Positions 34,243 to 43,071 of a stretch of DNA of 64,000 nucleotides are shown piece by piece. Under the pieces are notes generated by a model. The model made no database searches. It was not told the DNA's origin and saw only the letters and a list, made by a program, of their open reading frames with translations. The stretch is from an uncultured Eggerthella sp. (lineage in GTDB: Bacteria > Actinomycetota > Coriobacteriia > Coriobacteriales > Eggerthellaceae), in assembly GCA_900540345.1 (NCBI GenBank), contig UQFK01000004.1, positions 31,036 to 95,035 on the forward strand, written 5' to 3'. The number at the start of each line of letters is the position of its first letter. The first letter of the stretch is position 1. The position numbers and the translations under genes were made by a program.

Positions 34243-35244
34243 CTAGGCAACGTGGATGTTCAGATAACGACGGCGCTCAAAGAAGCCCATGTTCGCAATA
34301 CGTGCACGCTCTTCTTTCGCACCCGACTCGCGCGCGGTGGTAGCGCGATCGTCTAGGTACGTCATCGCGTCACGATAACCATCATTGCGAGCCTTATTGA
34401 TAACATCTTCGAATTCATGTTGGAGCGCCTTGCGACCTTCTTGTTCTCCAAGAATGCGCGCGTCCTTGACTTGCTGCTTGAACGCAGCCATAACACTATT
34501 GAGCATGTTGAGCATGGAAAGTGCGCCTACAGGATTGTCGTCAGAGAAGGTAGTGGCATCAACATTGAGAGGCTGGATGCCGCTTGGCATCGCATTCGTG
34601 AGCTGAATGCGCGCATTCGACTCAGAAAGCTGCGCGCGCAGATCAGAGATCTGACGATCACGGTCGGCGATGATGGCATCGCGCGAGGAGATCTCTGCAT
34701 CTTTAGAGGCAAGTGTACGCGCTTGGTCGTCATAGCCAACTTCCTTAGATGCCAACGCGCGAATCTTCTCTTCAAGGGTTGCGGCTTGCTTCGCGACCAA
34801 TGTACGCAAGCGCTCGATCTCTTCTTCTGCCGCTTCGGAACGACTGTTGTCAAACGAAGCAGTATTGGCACTTTGCGCTTGTGCGGTAGCAAGATCGCTC
34901 ACCGCATTGCGAGCTTTATCCTCAGCCGCATCGCGCTGACGGATCGCATCGCGTGCACGATCCTCAGCAGATTGTAAGGCTCGTTCTGCTTCAGAGGCGC
35001 GCTCTTCTGCTTTCCTGAGCTTTGCTCGCAAGTCTTCCAATTCAGCATCGGAAGCCCCTCCACCAGAACCGGCGCTCGTTACTGGCATTCCTCCATGACC
35101 GCTGTCATAGGAAGCCTGCATGCAATCAAGAGCGCGTGTGATGACCGTGGCTTTGGTGATGTCTTCGCGACGAGCGAAATCATCAATAAGAGCCATGTAC
35201 TCAAGGGGAAGACGGAAGTTCGCTTGTTTTACTTTTGAGCTCAA
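34243..35244 (-). CDS. Ribbon-helix-helix N-terminal, long coiled-coil protein
   Basis: The 333-residue protein starts at TTG 35244 with AAGGTGG upstream. Residues 1-50 (VKQANFRLPLEYMALIDDFARREDITKATVITRALD) look like a ribbon-helix-helix DNA-binding unit. A Gly/Ser linker follows, then about 130 residues of Ala/Glu/Arg/Lys-rich heptads (from ELEDLRAKLRKAEERASE to AQLSESNARIQ) form a long coiled coil. The C-terminal part includes an FKQQVKDARILGEQEGRKAL helix and ends in FFERRRYLNIHVA. I do not recognise a named family. The layout suggests a DNA-binding structural or regulatory protein, perhaps chromosome- or plasmid-partition-like. It is a single gene convergent with the cyclo-ligase gene. 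Confidence 0.65.
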   Translation of the reverse strand: MSSKVKQANFRLPLEYMALIDDFARREDITKATVITRALDCMQASYDSGHGGMPVTSAGSGGGASDAELEDLRAKLRKAEERASEAERALQSAEDRARDAIRQRDAAEDKARNAVSDLATAQAQSANTASFDNSRSEAAEEEIERLRTLVAKQAATLEEKIRALASKEVGYDDQARTLASKDAEISSRDAIIADRDRQISDLRAQLSESNARIQLTNAMPSGIQPLNVDATTFSDDNPVGALSMLNMLNSVMAAFKQQVKDARILGEQEGRKALQHEFEDVINKARNDGYRDAMTYLDDRATTARESGAKEERARIANMGFFERRRYLNIHVA

Positions 35245-35917
35245 CTCAAACCCACCTTACAGATTCTCTCGCGGTTTTTTTCTCAGAGTTTTTCATACGA
35301 ATCGATGAGCATGACCGCCAAGAGGGCCTTCAGAAGTGCATTCGTGAAGATATACACCCATATAGAACCTTACGAATTCTATAGCAAGATTGTAGCGTAT
35401 ATCTAGGATATGACTAGAGCAAAAACCACAAGATTTTGTGTCTCGGGCACCTTACGTAGCTGTTTTTATCAGCGCGAATTTGGCTCGATCAAGGCTTAAA
35501 AAAGCTGTGCTACGAACAGGGTGCTAGCAGCTTTTTTTCGTGTGTTCCGCTGTATTCCATTTCAAGATCATCCAGCTTGAATAGCTGTTTTCTTGAGTTG
35601 TATAGCAACCCTACCGTGTTCATGCTATCAGGCATCTAGCAGCTGTTTTAGCACCATTTTTCATTGTGGAAAACTCAATTTTGGGCGGTAAAAAAATTTT
35701 TTTGAGACGACCATTTATCAACGGGGAGTGGTTGTCTTATTCTCGCTCGGTCTTGTTGCGGGCGTCCCGATCGCATCCCTTTGTTGTTAACGATTCATCA
35801 TCTGCAAACGTCTATAAGACTTGCAAAGCATAGAATAGGAGTGATCACATAGATTGAGCGGAGAGGCACGCAGCGAAAAGTCCCTTAGATACAACAAGCA
35901 ACCGAAAGGATCTACCC
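35245..35917. other. 673-base AT-rich intergenic region with repeated AGCTGTTTT motif
   Basis: No gene is visible. The sequence TAGCTGTTTT or CAGCTGTTTT occurs at about 35457, 35582 and 35640, and TGCTAGCAGCTTTTTTT at 35522. A terminator-like hairpin lies at 35498-35538. A symmetrical A7T7 tract (35689-35702) should bend the DNA. The last 150 bases presumably hold the promoter of the small gene at 35918. Confidence 0.45.
35498..35538. terminator. Bidirectional terminator-like hairpin in the intergenic region
   Basis: AAAAAAGCTG pairs perfectly with CAGCTTTTTT around a 20-base loop that has its own GCTA/TAGC pairing, with T tracts on both strands. No gene lies directly upstream on the plus strand, so it may end an unannotated transcript. 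Confidence 0.5.
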
Positions 35918-36154
35918 ATGAAAGACTTCAACGACTTTGCACGCATGGTCGATCAGGCCACTGATCAAGATATGGCTCGTATCTTCGCGAGCGTCATCGA
36001 GCATATGGATCTTCCTAAGGATGCCAATGGAAATGTATCGTTTTCTGTCGAGGATCTCATGCCGTTTTCAACCGCAGTATCCAACGCCCGCACCATGGCG
36101 CTTTTGCGAAAATATCATGAATGGGTAAATGCCGAAGATCGCAATATTCTCTAG
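35918..36154 (+). CDS. Small hypothetical protein, 78 residues
   Basis: ATG 35918 is preceded by GAAAGGA at a normal distance. The protein is acidic and helical: MKDFNDFARMVDQATDQDM, then an Asp/Gly turn (PKDANGNVSFSVEDL) and a C-terminal helix ending HEWVNAEDRNIL. It has no signal peptide, membrane segment or cysteine. I do not recognise the family. It stands alone between a long intergenic region and a convergent symporter gene with its own terminator. Codon use and the ribosome binding site support a real gene. Confidence 0.65.
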   Translation: MKDFNDFARMVDQATDQDMARIFASVIEHMDLPKDANGNVSFSVEDLMPFSTAVSNARTMALLRKYHEWVNAEDRNIL

Positions 36155-36312
36155 CGATCCCCACCAACACTCGTAGCTGCTGTATGCAAAACTCGCACAC
36201 AAAGCTTTTCATTACCAATCATTATGCAAAGGGGTATCTAAGATCAGCTAGAGAACACACACGCTCACGCTGTAAGAACACACAATGGCACGCTCTCAGC
36301 TGGCATGCTACC

Positions 36313-36345
36313 AAAAAAAGAACGCCAGGGAAAATCCCTGGCGTT
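36313..36345 (-). terminator. Terminator of the sodium/solute symporter gene
   Basis: A perfect 11-bp stem (AACGCCAGGGA with its complement) around AAA is followed, on the minus strand, by C and seven T. It ends the leftward gene at 36373. Confidence 0.85.
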
Positions 36346-36372
36346 GCTTTACGTGAGACGCAATGTTGTTTC

Positions 36373-37962
36373 CTATTCTTTGCTGACTTCTCCCTGTGGT
36401 TCGCTTTGAGCACGCAGCTTTTGCTGCTGCTCTATCACTTGTTGCTCGCGCAAGCCATAGATGTATTCACGGTCAATAGCACCAGATGTAGAAGGCGGCT
36501 TGACCACGAAAGGAACGGGCTTTGTAAAGAAGCTGACAATAGGCACAATGATGAGCGAAAGGATCATGGTCAACGCGCCACAATTGATCGGTGAAGCGAT
36601 ATAGCCAAAGATCATATTCGTAACAGTCATGCCAACACCCAACGCAAAGCTGCACCATACTGCTGGCTTCGAGATACGTCCCGAGAACAATCCCCAGAAG
36701 AAGGGGCCGAGGAACGAGCCCGAAAGCGCGCCCCAAGAATAACCCATCAACTGCGCGATAAAGACAATGGTCGAATGATACTGCACGAGCGCGATGCCCG
36801 CGGAGATCGCAACAAACACAACGATAAAGAAGCGCATATAGCGAACCTGCTTCTTCTCGTCCATCTTCTTGACGATATTGCCCTTGATAAGGTCAAGCGT
36901 AAGCGTTGAAGATGAGGTAAGAACAAGACCCGCGAGGGTAGACATAGAAGCAGAGAGAACCAGCACGACCACGATACCGAGCAAAATATCCGGCAGCCCT
37001 GCCAGCATGGTCGGCACGATAGAGTCATAGATCGGTGTTCCGTCTGCAGCATATGCAATATCGCCACCAAACAAACGGCCAAAACCACCAAGGAAATACG
37101 AACCGCCTGCAACAACGAGCGCAAAGATAGTTGAGATGATCGCTCCCTGCTTAATGGCTGGGCCTGTTTTGATCGCATAGAACTTTTGAACCATCTGCGG
37201 AAGCGCCCAGGTACCGAGCGAAGTAAGGATGATCACGCCTATTAAGTTGAAGAGATCTGGTCCGAACATCGAAATGAAGGGGCCTTGCATTGCGCTGCCT
37301 TCTGCAGGAATCTGCGAGAGGCTCACAATTGCGGTTGCAAAACCTCCTTGTCCGTTCAACACTGCAACGATGACCGCTACGATACCGATCAACATGATGG
37401 AGCCCTGGATGAAATCGTTCCAAACAGATGCAACATAGCCACCGAGCACAACATAGATGCAGGTAACAACCGCCATGCCAATCACGCACCATTCGTAAGG
37501 CAAACCGAAGGCCATACCAAACAAACGCGAAAGACCGTTATAGACCGATGCGGTATAAGGAATCAAGAAAACGAAGATGATCGCAGCCGCAGCAATGCGC
37601 AGCGCCTTGCTGTTAAAGCGCTTTCCGAAAAACTCCGGCATCGTAGTAGCTTTCAAGCGCTGGGTTATCTCTCGTGTACGGGGACCGAGAACCCACCATG
37701 CCAGCAACGATCCAATCACCGCATTGCCGATACCAACCCAAAAGACAGAAAGACCATACTTCCAGCCAAATTGGCCTGCATAGCCAATGAACACGACCGC
37801 AGAGAAATAGCTCGTGCCGAAGGCGAAAGCTGAAAGCCAAGGCCCGACATTACGACCTCCCAACACGAAGCCATCAACGCTTTTCGAATGCTTACGGGCA
37901 AATATGCCCACCGCTACCGTGATCGCAACGAAGATCGCTACGATAAGGACTTTGAGAAACAT
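36373..37962 (-). CDS. Sodium:solute symporter (SSS family)
   Basis: The 529-residue protein has about thirteen membrane helices and SSS-family sequences: an N-terminal GIFARKHSKSVDGFVLGGRNVGPW segment, FGTSYFSAVVFIGYAG in TM2, ATTMPEFFGKRF, and ASMSTLAGLVLTSSSTL in TM8 with the Na2-site serines. It imports a small organic solute with Na+; the PutP and pantothenate branches are both possible, so no substrate is claimed. ATG 37962 is used; GTG 37968 is an equally spaced alternative. The gene is monocistronic, with its own terminator. Confidence 0.88.
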   Translation of the reverse strand: MFLKVLIVAIFVAITVAVGIFARKHSKSVDGFVLGGRNVGPWLSAFAFGTSYFSAVVFIGYAGQFGWKYGLSVFWVGIGNAVIGSLLAWWVLGPRTREITQRLKATTMPEFFGKRFNSKALRIAAAAIIFVFLIPYTASVYNGLSRLFGMAFGLPYEWCVIGMAVVTCIYVVLGGYVASVWNDFIQGSIMLIGIVAVIVAVLNGQGGFATAIVSLSQIPAEGSAMQGPFISMFGPDLFNLIGVIILTSLGTWALPQMVQKFYAIKTGPAIKQGAIISTIFALVVAGGSYFLGGFGRLFGGDIAYAADGTPIYDSIVPTMLAGLPDILLGIVVVLVLSASMSTLAGLVLTSSSTLTLDLIKGNIVKKMDEKKQVRYMRFFIVVFVAISAGIALVQYHSTIVFIAQLMGYSWGALSGSFLGPFFWGLFSGRISKPAVWCSFALGVGMTVTNMIFGYIASPINCGALTMILSLIIVPIVSFFTKPVPFVVKPPSTSGAIDREYIYGLREQQVIEQQQKLRAQSEPQGEVSKE

Positions 37963-38091
37963 ACCCACTCTTTCTTCCTCGTTATTCCTATTACTGTTGT
38001 TCTTCCTCTATCCCCTTCTTTCTTTCGATACGAAGGCACGCGTAGTGGTCCCAGTGCATAAAAAAAGCACTGAGTCTAAACTCATGTGCTA
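37963..38091. other. Short spacer between symporter gene and repeat-protein terminator
   Basis: This 129-base stretch holds the leader of the symporter gene on the minus strand and, at 38060-38089, the terminator of the preceding small gene. No promoter could be assigned with confidence. Confidence 0.4.
38060..38089 (-). terminator. Terminator of the Cys/His repeat gene
   Basis: On the minus strand GCACATGAGT pairs with ACTCAGTGC (one bulged A) around a 4-base loop and is followed by seven T. It begins two bases after the small gene's stop codon. Confidence 0.85.
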
Positions 38092-38268
38092 TCAATATCG
38101 AACGAAAGAAATTGGAATATCGAGCATATGCACGGATCCCTGAGCGAGGTGCTCGGACATCAAAGCGCATTCATTGCAAGAGCCCTGTGCCCAGTGCTCA
38201 GACATGATCGCGCATGCAGCAGCTGAGCCTTGCGCCCAATGCTGCGCACGAATCGCGCACGTTGTCAT
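38092..38268 (-). CDS. 58-residue protein with three Cys-x5-His repeats
   Basis: ATG 38268 has TCTGGAG five bases upstream, and a strong terminator begins two bases after the stop. The protein is three tandem 15-residue repeats, CAIRAQHWAQGS, CAIMSEHWAQGS and CALMSEHLAQGS plus three variable residues each, between MTT and a tail ending DIPISFVRY. The three 45-base units differ mostly at third codon positions (GCG/GCA/GCT, CAA/CAG, TCA/TCT/TCC), which indicates selection on this protein frame. I do not recognise the family. The regular Cys and His suggest metal, heme or thiol chemistry, or a repeated-core modified peptide. It follows paaK by 185 bases on the same strand. Confidence 0.65.
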   Translation of the reverse strand: MTTCAIRAQHWAQGSAAACAIMSEHWAQGSCNECALMSEHLAQGSVHMLDIPISFVRY

Positions 38269-38453
38269 ATGTACTCCAGAAAGAACCATGCAAGCACTTT
38301 ATCACAACAGAGCGCTGCGTCCTGCCCTCATCATTTTGCATCCTGAAAGTTTTTCGGCAACGGTAAGATCGCTACCGAAAAGCGTCCATGATCGAATCGC
38401 ATATACTCGAAGGTATAAAAAAGAAGTTTTGTGTCTCGTACTTGCTTACTTTA

Positions 38454-39689
38454 TTAATAGCGATTGTCGAAAATACGTTTTGTCTTCTTTTCTGAACGCG
38501 GAAGCTCCCCAATCGCAACTGCTTTAGCTTTTGGAGTCATGCCGAGTTTTCCTTTGAAGATCGACTCCATGTTGCGCTCGATCCGATCGCGCGCATCACC
38601 TTGTGCCTCGGTCTCAAAGAATACCGTCATGATGTCCTTGCCTTCTAAATGATCGATCATCACTTGGTATTCAGAAGAAGCGCCATCGGTGAATTTGATG
38701 ATCTCTTCGATCTGAGCAGGGAAAATATTGACGCCCTTTACCTTCACCATATCATCAGTACGCCCAATGAGCGTATCGATACGAGGAAACGGCGATCCAC
38801 AAGGGCACTGACCAGGTATGATGCGAGAAAGGTCGTGGGTTCGATAGCGAATGAGCGGTGCTCCTTGCTTGCGCAGCGTCGTGATAACAAGTTCGCCGAT
38901 CTCACCGTCGGGCAACACGTCTCCGCTCTTCGGATCGACGATCTCGAAATAACAATAGTCATCCCATACATGCATGCCGCATGCATGATCGCAAGAGATA
39001 CCAATGCCCGGTCCATAGACCTCAGTAAGGCCATAGATATCATAGATCTTCACGCCAAGTTCGTTTGCGATACGCTCGCGCATCTTATGCCCCCAACGCT
39101 CTGATCCGATGACCGCACGTTTAAGATTGAGCTCATCGCGAACCCCTTGCTTTGCGATCTCTTCGGCCAACAAAAGAGCATACGAACTGGTAGCGCACAA
39201 AACTGTTGACTGCATGTCCTTCATGAAACGGATCTGCTTTTCGGTATTTCCAGGACCCATAGGAATGGTCATCGCGCCCAAACGCTCGGCTCCCAACTGG
39301 AAACCAATACCTGCCGTCCAAAGCCCATATCCTGGCGTAATCTGGATACGATCTTCGTTCGTGATACCCGCCATCTCGTAGCAGCGCGCGAACTGTATTG
39401 CCCAGTCGATGATATCTTGCTGCGTATAGGGAATGATAACAGGGGTTCCTGTCGTACCTGATGAAGAGTGGATACGAACGATCTCGCTTTCGGGAACTGC
39501 AGCAAGTCCAAGCGGATATGCTTCTCGAAGGTCGGCTTTTTCCGAAAAAGGCAGTGCCTCAAAGTCTTCCTGGGTCTGAACACAGGAAAGATCGATTCCT
39601 TCGAATTTCTTCGTATAGAAAGCTGATCGCTCTTTTAATGTTTTGAACTGCTCTTTTACTTGCGCGAACTGCTCTTCGGTAAGCTTCAT
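38454..39689 (-). CDS. paaK: Phenylacetate-CoA ligase
   Basis: The 411-residue AMP-forming ligase activates phenylacetate or related aryl acetates to CoA thioesters. It has the P-loop IHSSSGTTGTPVIIPYT, the adenine motif IYDIYGLTEVYGPG, the C-terminal RTDDMVKVKGVNIFPAQIE hinge region, and PRSEKKTKRIFDNRY at the end. Length is somewhat shorter than aerobic PaaK (about 430), as in anaerobe homologues beside indolepyruvate oxidoreductase. It lies 52 bases after iorB on the same strand, so the three genes probably form one unit. Here it may work with IOR in interconverting aryl acetates and aryl acetyl-CoA. Confidence 0.92.
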   Translation of the reverse strand: MKLTEEQFAQVKEQFKTLKERSAFYTKKFEGIDLSCVQTQEDFEALPFSEKADLREAYPLGLAAVPESEIVRIHSSSGTTGTPVIIPYTQQDIIDWAIQFARCYEMAGITNEDRIQITPGYGLWTAGIGFQLGAERLGAMTIPMGPGNTEKQIRFMKDMQSTVLCATSSYALLLAEEIAKQGVRDELNLKRAVIGSERWGHKMRERIANELGVKIYDIYGLTEVYGPGIGISCDHACGMHVWDDYCYFEIVDPKSGDVLPDGEIGELVITTLRKQGAPLIRYRTHDLSRIIPGQCPCGSPFPRIDTLIGRTDDMVKVKGVNIFPAQIEEIIKFTDGASSEYQVMIDHLEGKDIMTVFFETEAQGDARDRIERNMESIFKGKLGMTPKAKAVAIGELPRSEKKTKRIFDNRY

Positions 39690-39741
39690 CCCCGATTCCT
39701 CTTCCCTTTGTGGCGCCTGTTCTGCTTATATCGCTTCTTCG

Positions 39742-40368
39742 CTAGATGCGGGCGACCTGCTGAACGACCTTGATCGCTTTCTGGTTCGTTGAAACGAGCT
39801 TTCGTTTCACGCACAGCGGTATCGCCTGTTCGATCTCATCAAGCGTGATCGCTCCACGCAGAGCATTGTCGGCACAATCAGGCCGTTTATTCACCGCAAT
39901 GATGGCATATGCAAGCATCATCACATTCAATGCTTTCGGCTCGCCCAACCTTCGAACGAGCTCATTGTCGTCAACCACGACCATCTTTATACCCGCTGTA
40001 CGCATCTCGTCGATGAGTGCTTGTGGATGATAGGTCTGCCGCTTGAAGTTTGCCATAACAGGAACGATACCTGACGAAGCCACAACGAGCAGCCCGCCTT
40101 CTTTCAAGTAAGGCAGACTACGAGCAGCTTCACCTGGCTCAAGGGCTATCAGCACATCAACGCTGCCTTTTGCTGGGAGTGGCGAAAATACACGTTCTCC
40201 TTCATTTCCCATACGAACATGTGACATAACATCGCCACCGCGCTGCGCCATGCCGATCGTTTCCGCGCTTCGCACCTGCCAACCTTTTGTTTCGGCAGCT
40301 TGCGCGAGAATGCGTGCAGCAAGCACGCTACCTTGTCCGCCTATTCCGGCGATTGACACGTTAATCAT
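39742..40368 (-). CDS. iorB: Indolepyruvate ferredoxin oxidoreductase beta subunit
   Basis: The 208-residue protein is a 2-oxoacid oxidoreductase gamma-type domain with the N-terminal signature VSIAGIGGQGSVLAARILAQ followed by SAETIGMAQRGGDVMSHVR. It pairs with IorA in the oxygen-sensitive enzyme that converts arylpyruvates to aryl acetyl-CoA with ferredoxin. The open frame extends 46 codons upstream inside iorA, but ATG 40368 is chosen because the family begins there and it overlaps the iorA stop by eight bases, the usual coupling of these genes. Confidence 0.93.
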   Translation of the reverse strand: MINVSIAGIGGQGSVLAARILAQAAETKGWQVRSAETIGMAQRGGDVMSHVRMGNEGERVFSPLPAKGSVDVLIALEPGEAARSLPYLKEGGLLVVASSGIVPVMANFKRQTYHPQALIDEMRTAGIKMVVVDDNELVRRLGEPKALNVMMLAYAIIAVNKRPDCADNALRGAITLDEIEQAIPLCVKRKLVSTNQKAIKVVQQVARI

Positions 40369-42349
40369 TGCTGCCCCCTTCCCGTTCGGCGAGCTCTTGT
40401 GGCGTGGGGAATCGGCTAAGCGAGCCATCTTCTGCATGCAAACGCTGGGATCGCGGAGGGAGCACAGGGCGCACGCGTTTACGCGTTGGGCAGGTGATAG
40501 CGCCATATTCGCAAATATCCGTACACAACCCGCAGCCTACGCAAAGGGCACGATTGATCACGATAGAATGGCCAACTTCGCTCCAGCCAAGTGCCGGGCA
40601 GCCGATGGTGGTGACGCATTTACGGCAACCTGCACATGCGTTCGCGATGAAGTAGACTGGCGGTTTTGGCTTCGTAAGCTTCGTGCACGGCGACTCATAG
40701 ATAACAGCCGATGGCCCCTCGTAATCGATGGCTTCACGCGCTGCTTCGATCGCTTTATCGGCAAACAACGGATTTGCCTTTGTGATCTTCTTTACACCAA
40801 GAGAACTGAGTACATCATAGATCGAGATGGGAGCAGTAAAACCGCCCATCAATGTAGCACCTGTACCAGGATGAGGCTGCGATCCGGTCATGGCCGTGGT
40901 CGCATTATCCAGTACCACGATCGTGATATCGTGGCGATTATAGACTGCGTTCGCAACGCCAGTCATGCCTGAGGCAAAAAAGGTTGAATCGCCTACGAAA
41001 GCAAGGGCTTTCTTATGAGGCTCAACAACATTGAAACCTTGTGCCATCGTGATCCCTGCGCCCATGTCAAGACAGGTATCGACTGCATTTAGCGGCGCTG
41101 CATTGCCAAGCGTATAGCAGCCGATATCGCCACAAAGGACTGCTTCACGGGTACGACCGAGCGCCTTTTTCACTGCATAGAACGCGCCACGATGTGGACA
41201 ACCTGCGCACAAAACAGCAGGTCTGTCGGGAATCGGCTCCTGAAAGTCGATTGTGGTGGTCTTAGTAGAGGGAAGATCAAGGTCGAAGAATGCCTCGATC
41301 TGGGAAACAAGCGCATCAACGCTATTCTCGCCGCGATCGAGCGTATCCCCTGAAAGCTTCCCATATACGTCAAAATGCGCATGCGATCTGCCACAAAGCT
41401 TCAACATTTCATCTTCGATCACACAGTCGAGCTCTTCGAGCACAAGAATTTTCTCGAGTCCTTCAGCAAATTGCGCGACCGCTTCTTCGGGGAACGGATA
41501 GGGTGTACCTATCTGCATCAATCGATAACTTGGTGAAAGAACACCTGCTGACATAACTTTTTCTTCGATCTGCCGCAGAGCCTCTTGTGCATATGAATAC
41601 GAGATGCCACCTGCGATGATGCCGATCTTTGCGCCCTCATCGGTGCCCGCGATCTCTTCCCATGGGTTAAAGGAAGACTCGCTGAATTCGTGTGCGATCT
41701 GCCTTAAGCGTTCGTTGATCTCTCCATGCGCGCGATAGGAACGACGTGGAAAGATGACCCATCTGCTTGCATCCTTCTCGAATCCAGTTGCTTCTTTTCC
41801 TCTGGTTTCTTCCGCAACCTCCATAAACGTGGAAGCGTGGGCGATACGCGTTGTAGGACGAAAAATAACGGGAGTATGATATTTTTCCGAGAGCTCATAT
41901 GCAGCAGCGATCATCGCGCATCCCTGTTCGGGAGTTGCTGGATCGAACACCGGTACCTTTGCAAATGATGCAAATCGGCGCGTATCCTGCTCGGTCTGAG
42001 AAGAAATCGGACCTGGATCATCAGCAACGAGCAGCACGGTGCCGCCCTCAACGCCGATATAATTGAGGGACATAAGCGCATCGCTGGCAACATTGAGTCC
42101 AACCTGTTTTGCGGTAAACAAAGTGCGCGCCCCTGAAAGCGACGCGCCTGCTAGCATCTCAAGCGCAGCTTTTTCGTTCGTAGACCACTCAACATATACA
42201 TCTTGCGCTGAGCCTGCCTCATGCAGCTGCGCGATGGTCTCGATCACTTCTGAAGAAGGAGTTCCTGGATAACCAGCACAAACACGAACTCCTGCCTCGA
42301 GTGCAGCATGCGCGAATGCCTGATTTCCCATCAAGAAGGATTTGCTCAC
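40361..42349 (-). CDS. iorA: Indolepyruvate ferredoxin oxidoreductase alpha subunit
   Basis: The 662-residue catalytic subunit oxidises indolepyruvate, phenylpyruvate and similar transamination products. It starts MSKSFLMGNQAFAHAALEAG, then GYPGTPSSEVIE. The central thiamine-diphosphate site has CGDIGCYTLG and FVGDSTFFASG with the distal asparagine VLDNATTAMTG. The C-terminus holds two ferredoxin-type clusters: CAGCRKC with GCPALGW, and CVGCGLC-x3-CEYGAITCP. All eight cluster cysteines are present. It follows purE by 56 bases and overlaps iorB. It supports ferredoxin-linked catabolism of aromatic amino acids. Confidence 0.95.
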   Translation of the reverse strand: MSKSFLMGNQAFAHAALEAGVRVCAGYPGTPSSEVIETIAQLHEAGSAQDVYVEWSTNEKAALEMLAGASLSGARTLFTAKQVGLNVASDALMSLNYIGVEGGTVLLVADDPGPISSQTEQDTRRFASFAKVPVFDPATPEQGCAMIAAAYELSEKYHTPVIFRPTTRIAHASTFMEVAEETRGKEATGFEKDASRWVIFPRRSYRAHGEINERLRQIAHEFSESSFNPWEEIAGTDEGAKIGIIAGGISYSYAQEALRQIEEKVMSAGVLSPSYRLMQIGTPYPFPEEAVAQFAEGLEKILVLEELDCVIEDEMLKLCGRSHAHFDVYGKLSGDTLDRGENSVDALVSQIEAFFDLDLPSTKTTTIDFQEPIPDRPAVLCAGCPHRGAFYAVKKALGRTREAVLCGDIGCYTLGNAAPLNAVDTCLDMGAGITMAQGFNVVEPHKKALAFVGDSTFFASGMTGVANAVYNRHDITIVVLDNATTAMTGSQPHPGTGATLMGGFTAPISIYDVLSSLGVKKITKANPLFADKAIEAAREAIDYEGPSAVIYESPCTKLTKPKPPVYFIANACAGCRKCVTTIGCPALGWSEVGHSIVINRALCVGCGLCTDICEYGAITCPTRKRVRPVLPPRSQRLHAEDGSLSRFPTPQELAEREGGSND

Positions 42350-42405
42350 ATCAACCTCGTTTTCCTATGCATCGTTTCTCTTGGACGATGAAACTGCTCT
42401 TCAGG

Positions 42406-42876
42406 TTATGCGTTTGCCATCTCTGCCTTAAGATCGATGATCTTCTGGCGGGCTCCTTCACAACCTGTTCCCATCATTTGAACAGCCAAGATAGCCGCAT
42501 TCTTCGCGCCATTGATAGCAACACATGCAACTGGAACACCGCTTGGCATCTGAACCATCGAAAGCAAAGAGTCGAGTCCTCCCAGATCGCTGGTCTTCAT
42601 AGGCACTGCGATGACGGGTGCGGGAGTATACGCTGCAACAACACCACCAAGGTGAGCGGCCTTTCCTGCGGCCGCGATGATAACGCGAATTCCCCGATCG
42701 ATCGCCGTAGATGCCCACTCGTGCACCTCGCTGGGCTTACGATGAGCGCTTGCGATCTTTACTTCGTACGGGACACCAAAATCATCGAGCTGTTTCATGC
42801 AAGGCTCCATGGCGGGCATGTCTGACTCGGAGCCCATGATGATACCAATGACCGGATTTTGTGCACTACATTCCAT
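42406..42876 (-). CDS. purE: N5-carboxyaminoimidazole ribonucleotide mutase (PurE)
   Basis: The 156-residue purine enzyme has the class I signature VIGIIMGSESDMPAMEP, the SAHRKPSEVHEW loop with the active histidine, IIAAAGKAAHLGGVVAAYT, and the PVIAVPMKT segment. It converts N5-CAIR to CAIR, normally after PurK. No purK is in the window. The frame opens 21 codons earlier, but ATG 42876 gives the usual length and places the conserved strand at residue 8; its ribosome binding site is weak. It precedes iorA on the same strand with a 56-base gap, with no clear functional link. Confidence 0.9.
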   Translation of the reverse strand: MECSAQNPVIGIIMGSESDMPAMEPCMKQLDDFGVPYEVKIASAHRKPSEVHEWASTAIDRGIRVIIAAAGKAAHLGGVVAAYTPAPVIAVPMKTSDLGGLDSLLSMVQMPSGVPVACVAINGAKNAAILAVQMMGTGCEGARQKIIDLKAEMANA

Positions 42877-43018
42877 TGAATGGTCCAATCTCGAAGAACT
42901 TTTAGGACGACCTTGAATTTTACCACTCGCAGCGCACATTCCTTCGCAACGCCGCTTCTTGCGGATAGACGTAATCGGTCAACATGTACACATACGTTTT
43001 TTGCAAATACAAGCATAT

Positions 43019-43047
43019 AAAAACGCCTCCTGAAAAGGAGGCGTTTC
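43019..43047 (-). terminator. Terminator of the LytR-type regulator gene
   Basis: A perfect 10-bp stem (AAACGCCTCC with its complement) and 6-base loop are followed by a T tract on the minus strand, 25 bases past the regulator's stop. Confidence 0.85.
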
Positions 43048-43071
43048 GGTTTCAACTATGAAAGTCAAAGA

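Noticed and set aside
38174..38527. Plus-strand frame with CAQC-type repeats opposite the Cys/His repeat gene
   Set aside because: The third repeat unit contains an in-frame TGA upstream of this frame. The differences between units are synonymous on the minus strand instead, so this is a shadow of the real repeat gene.
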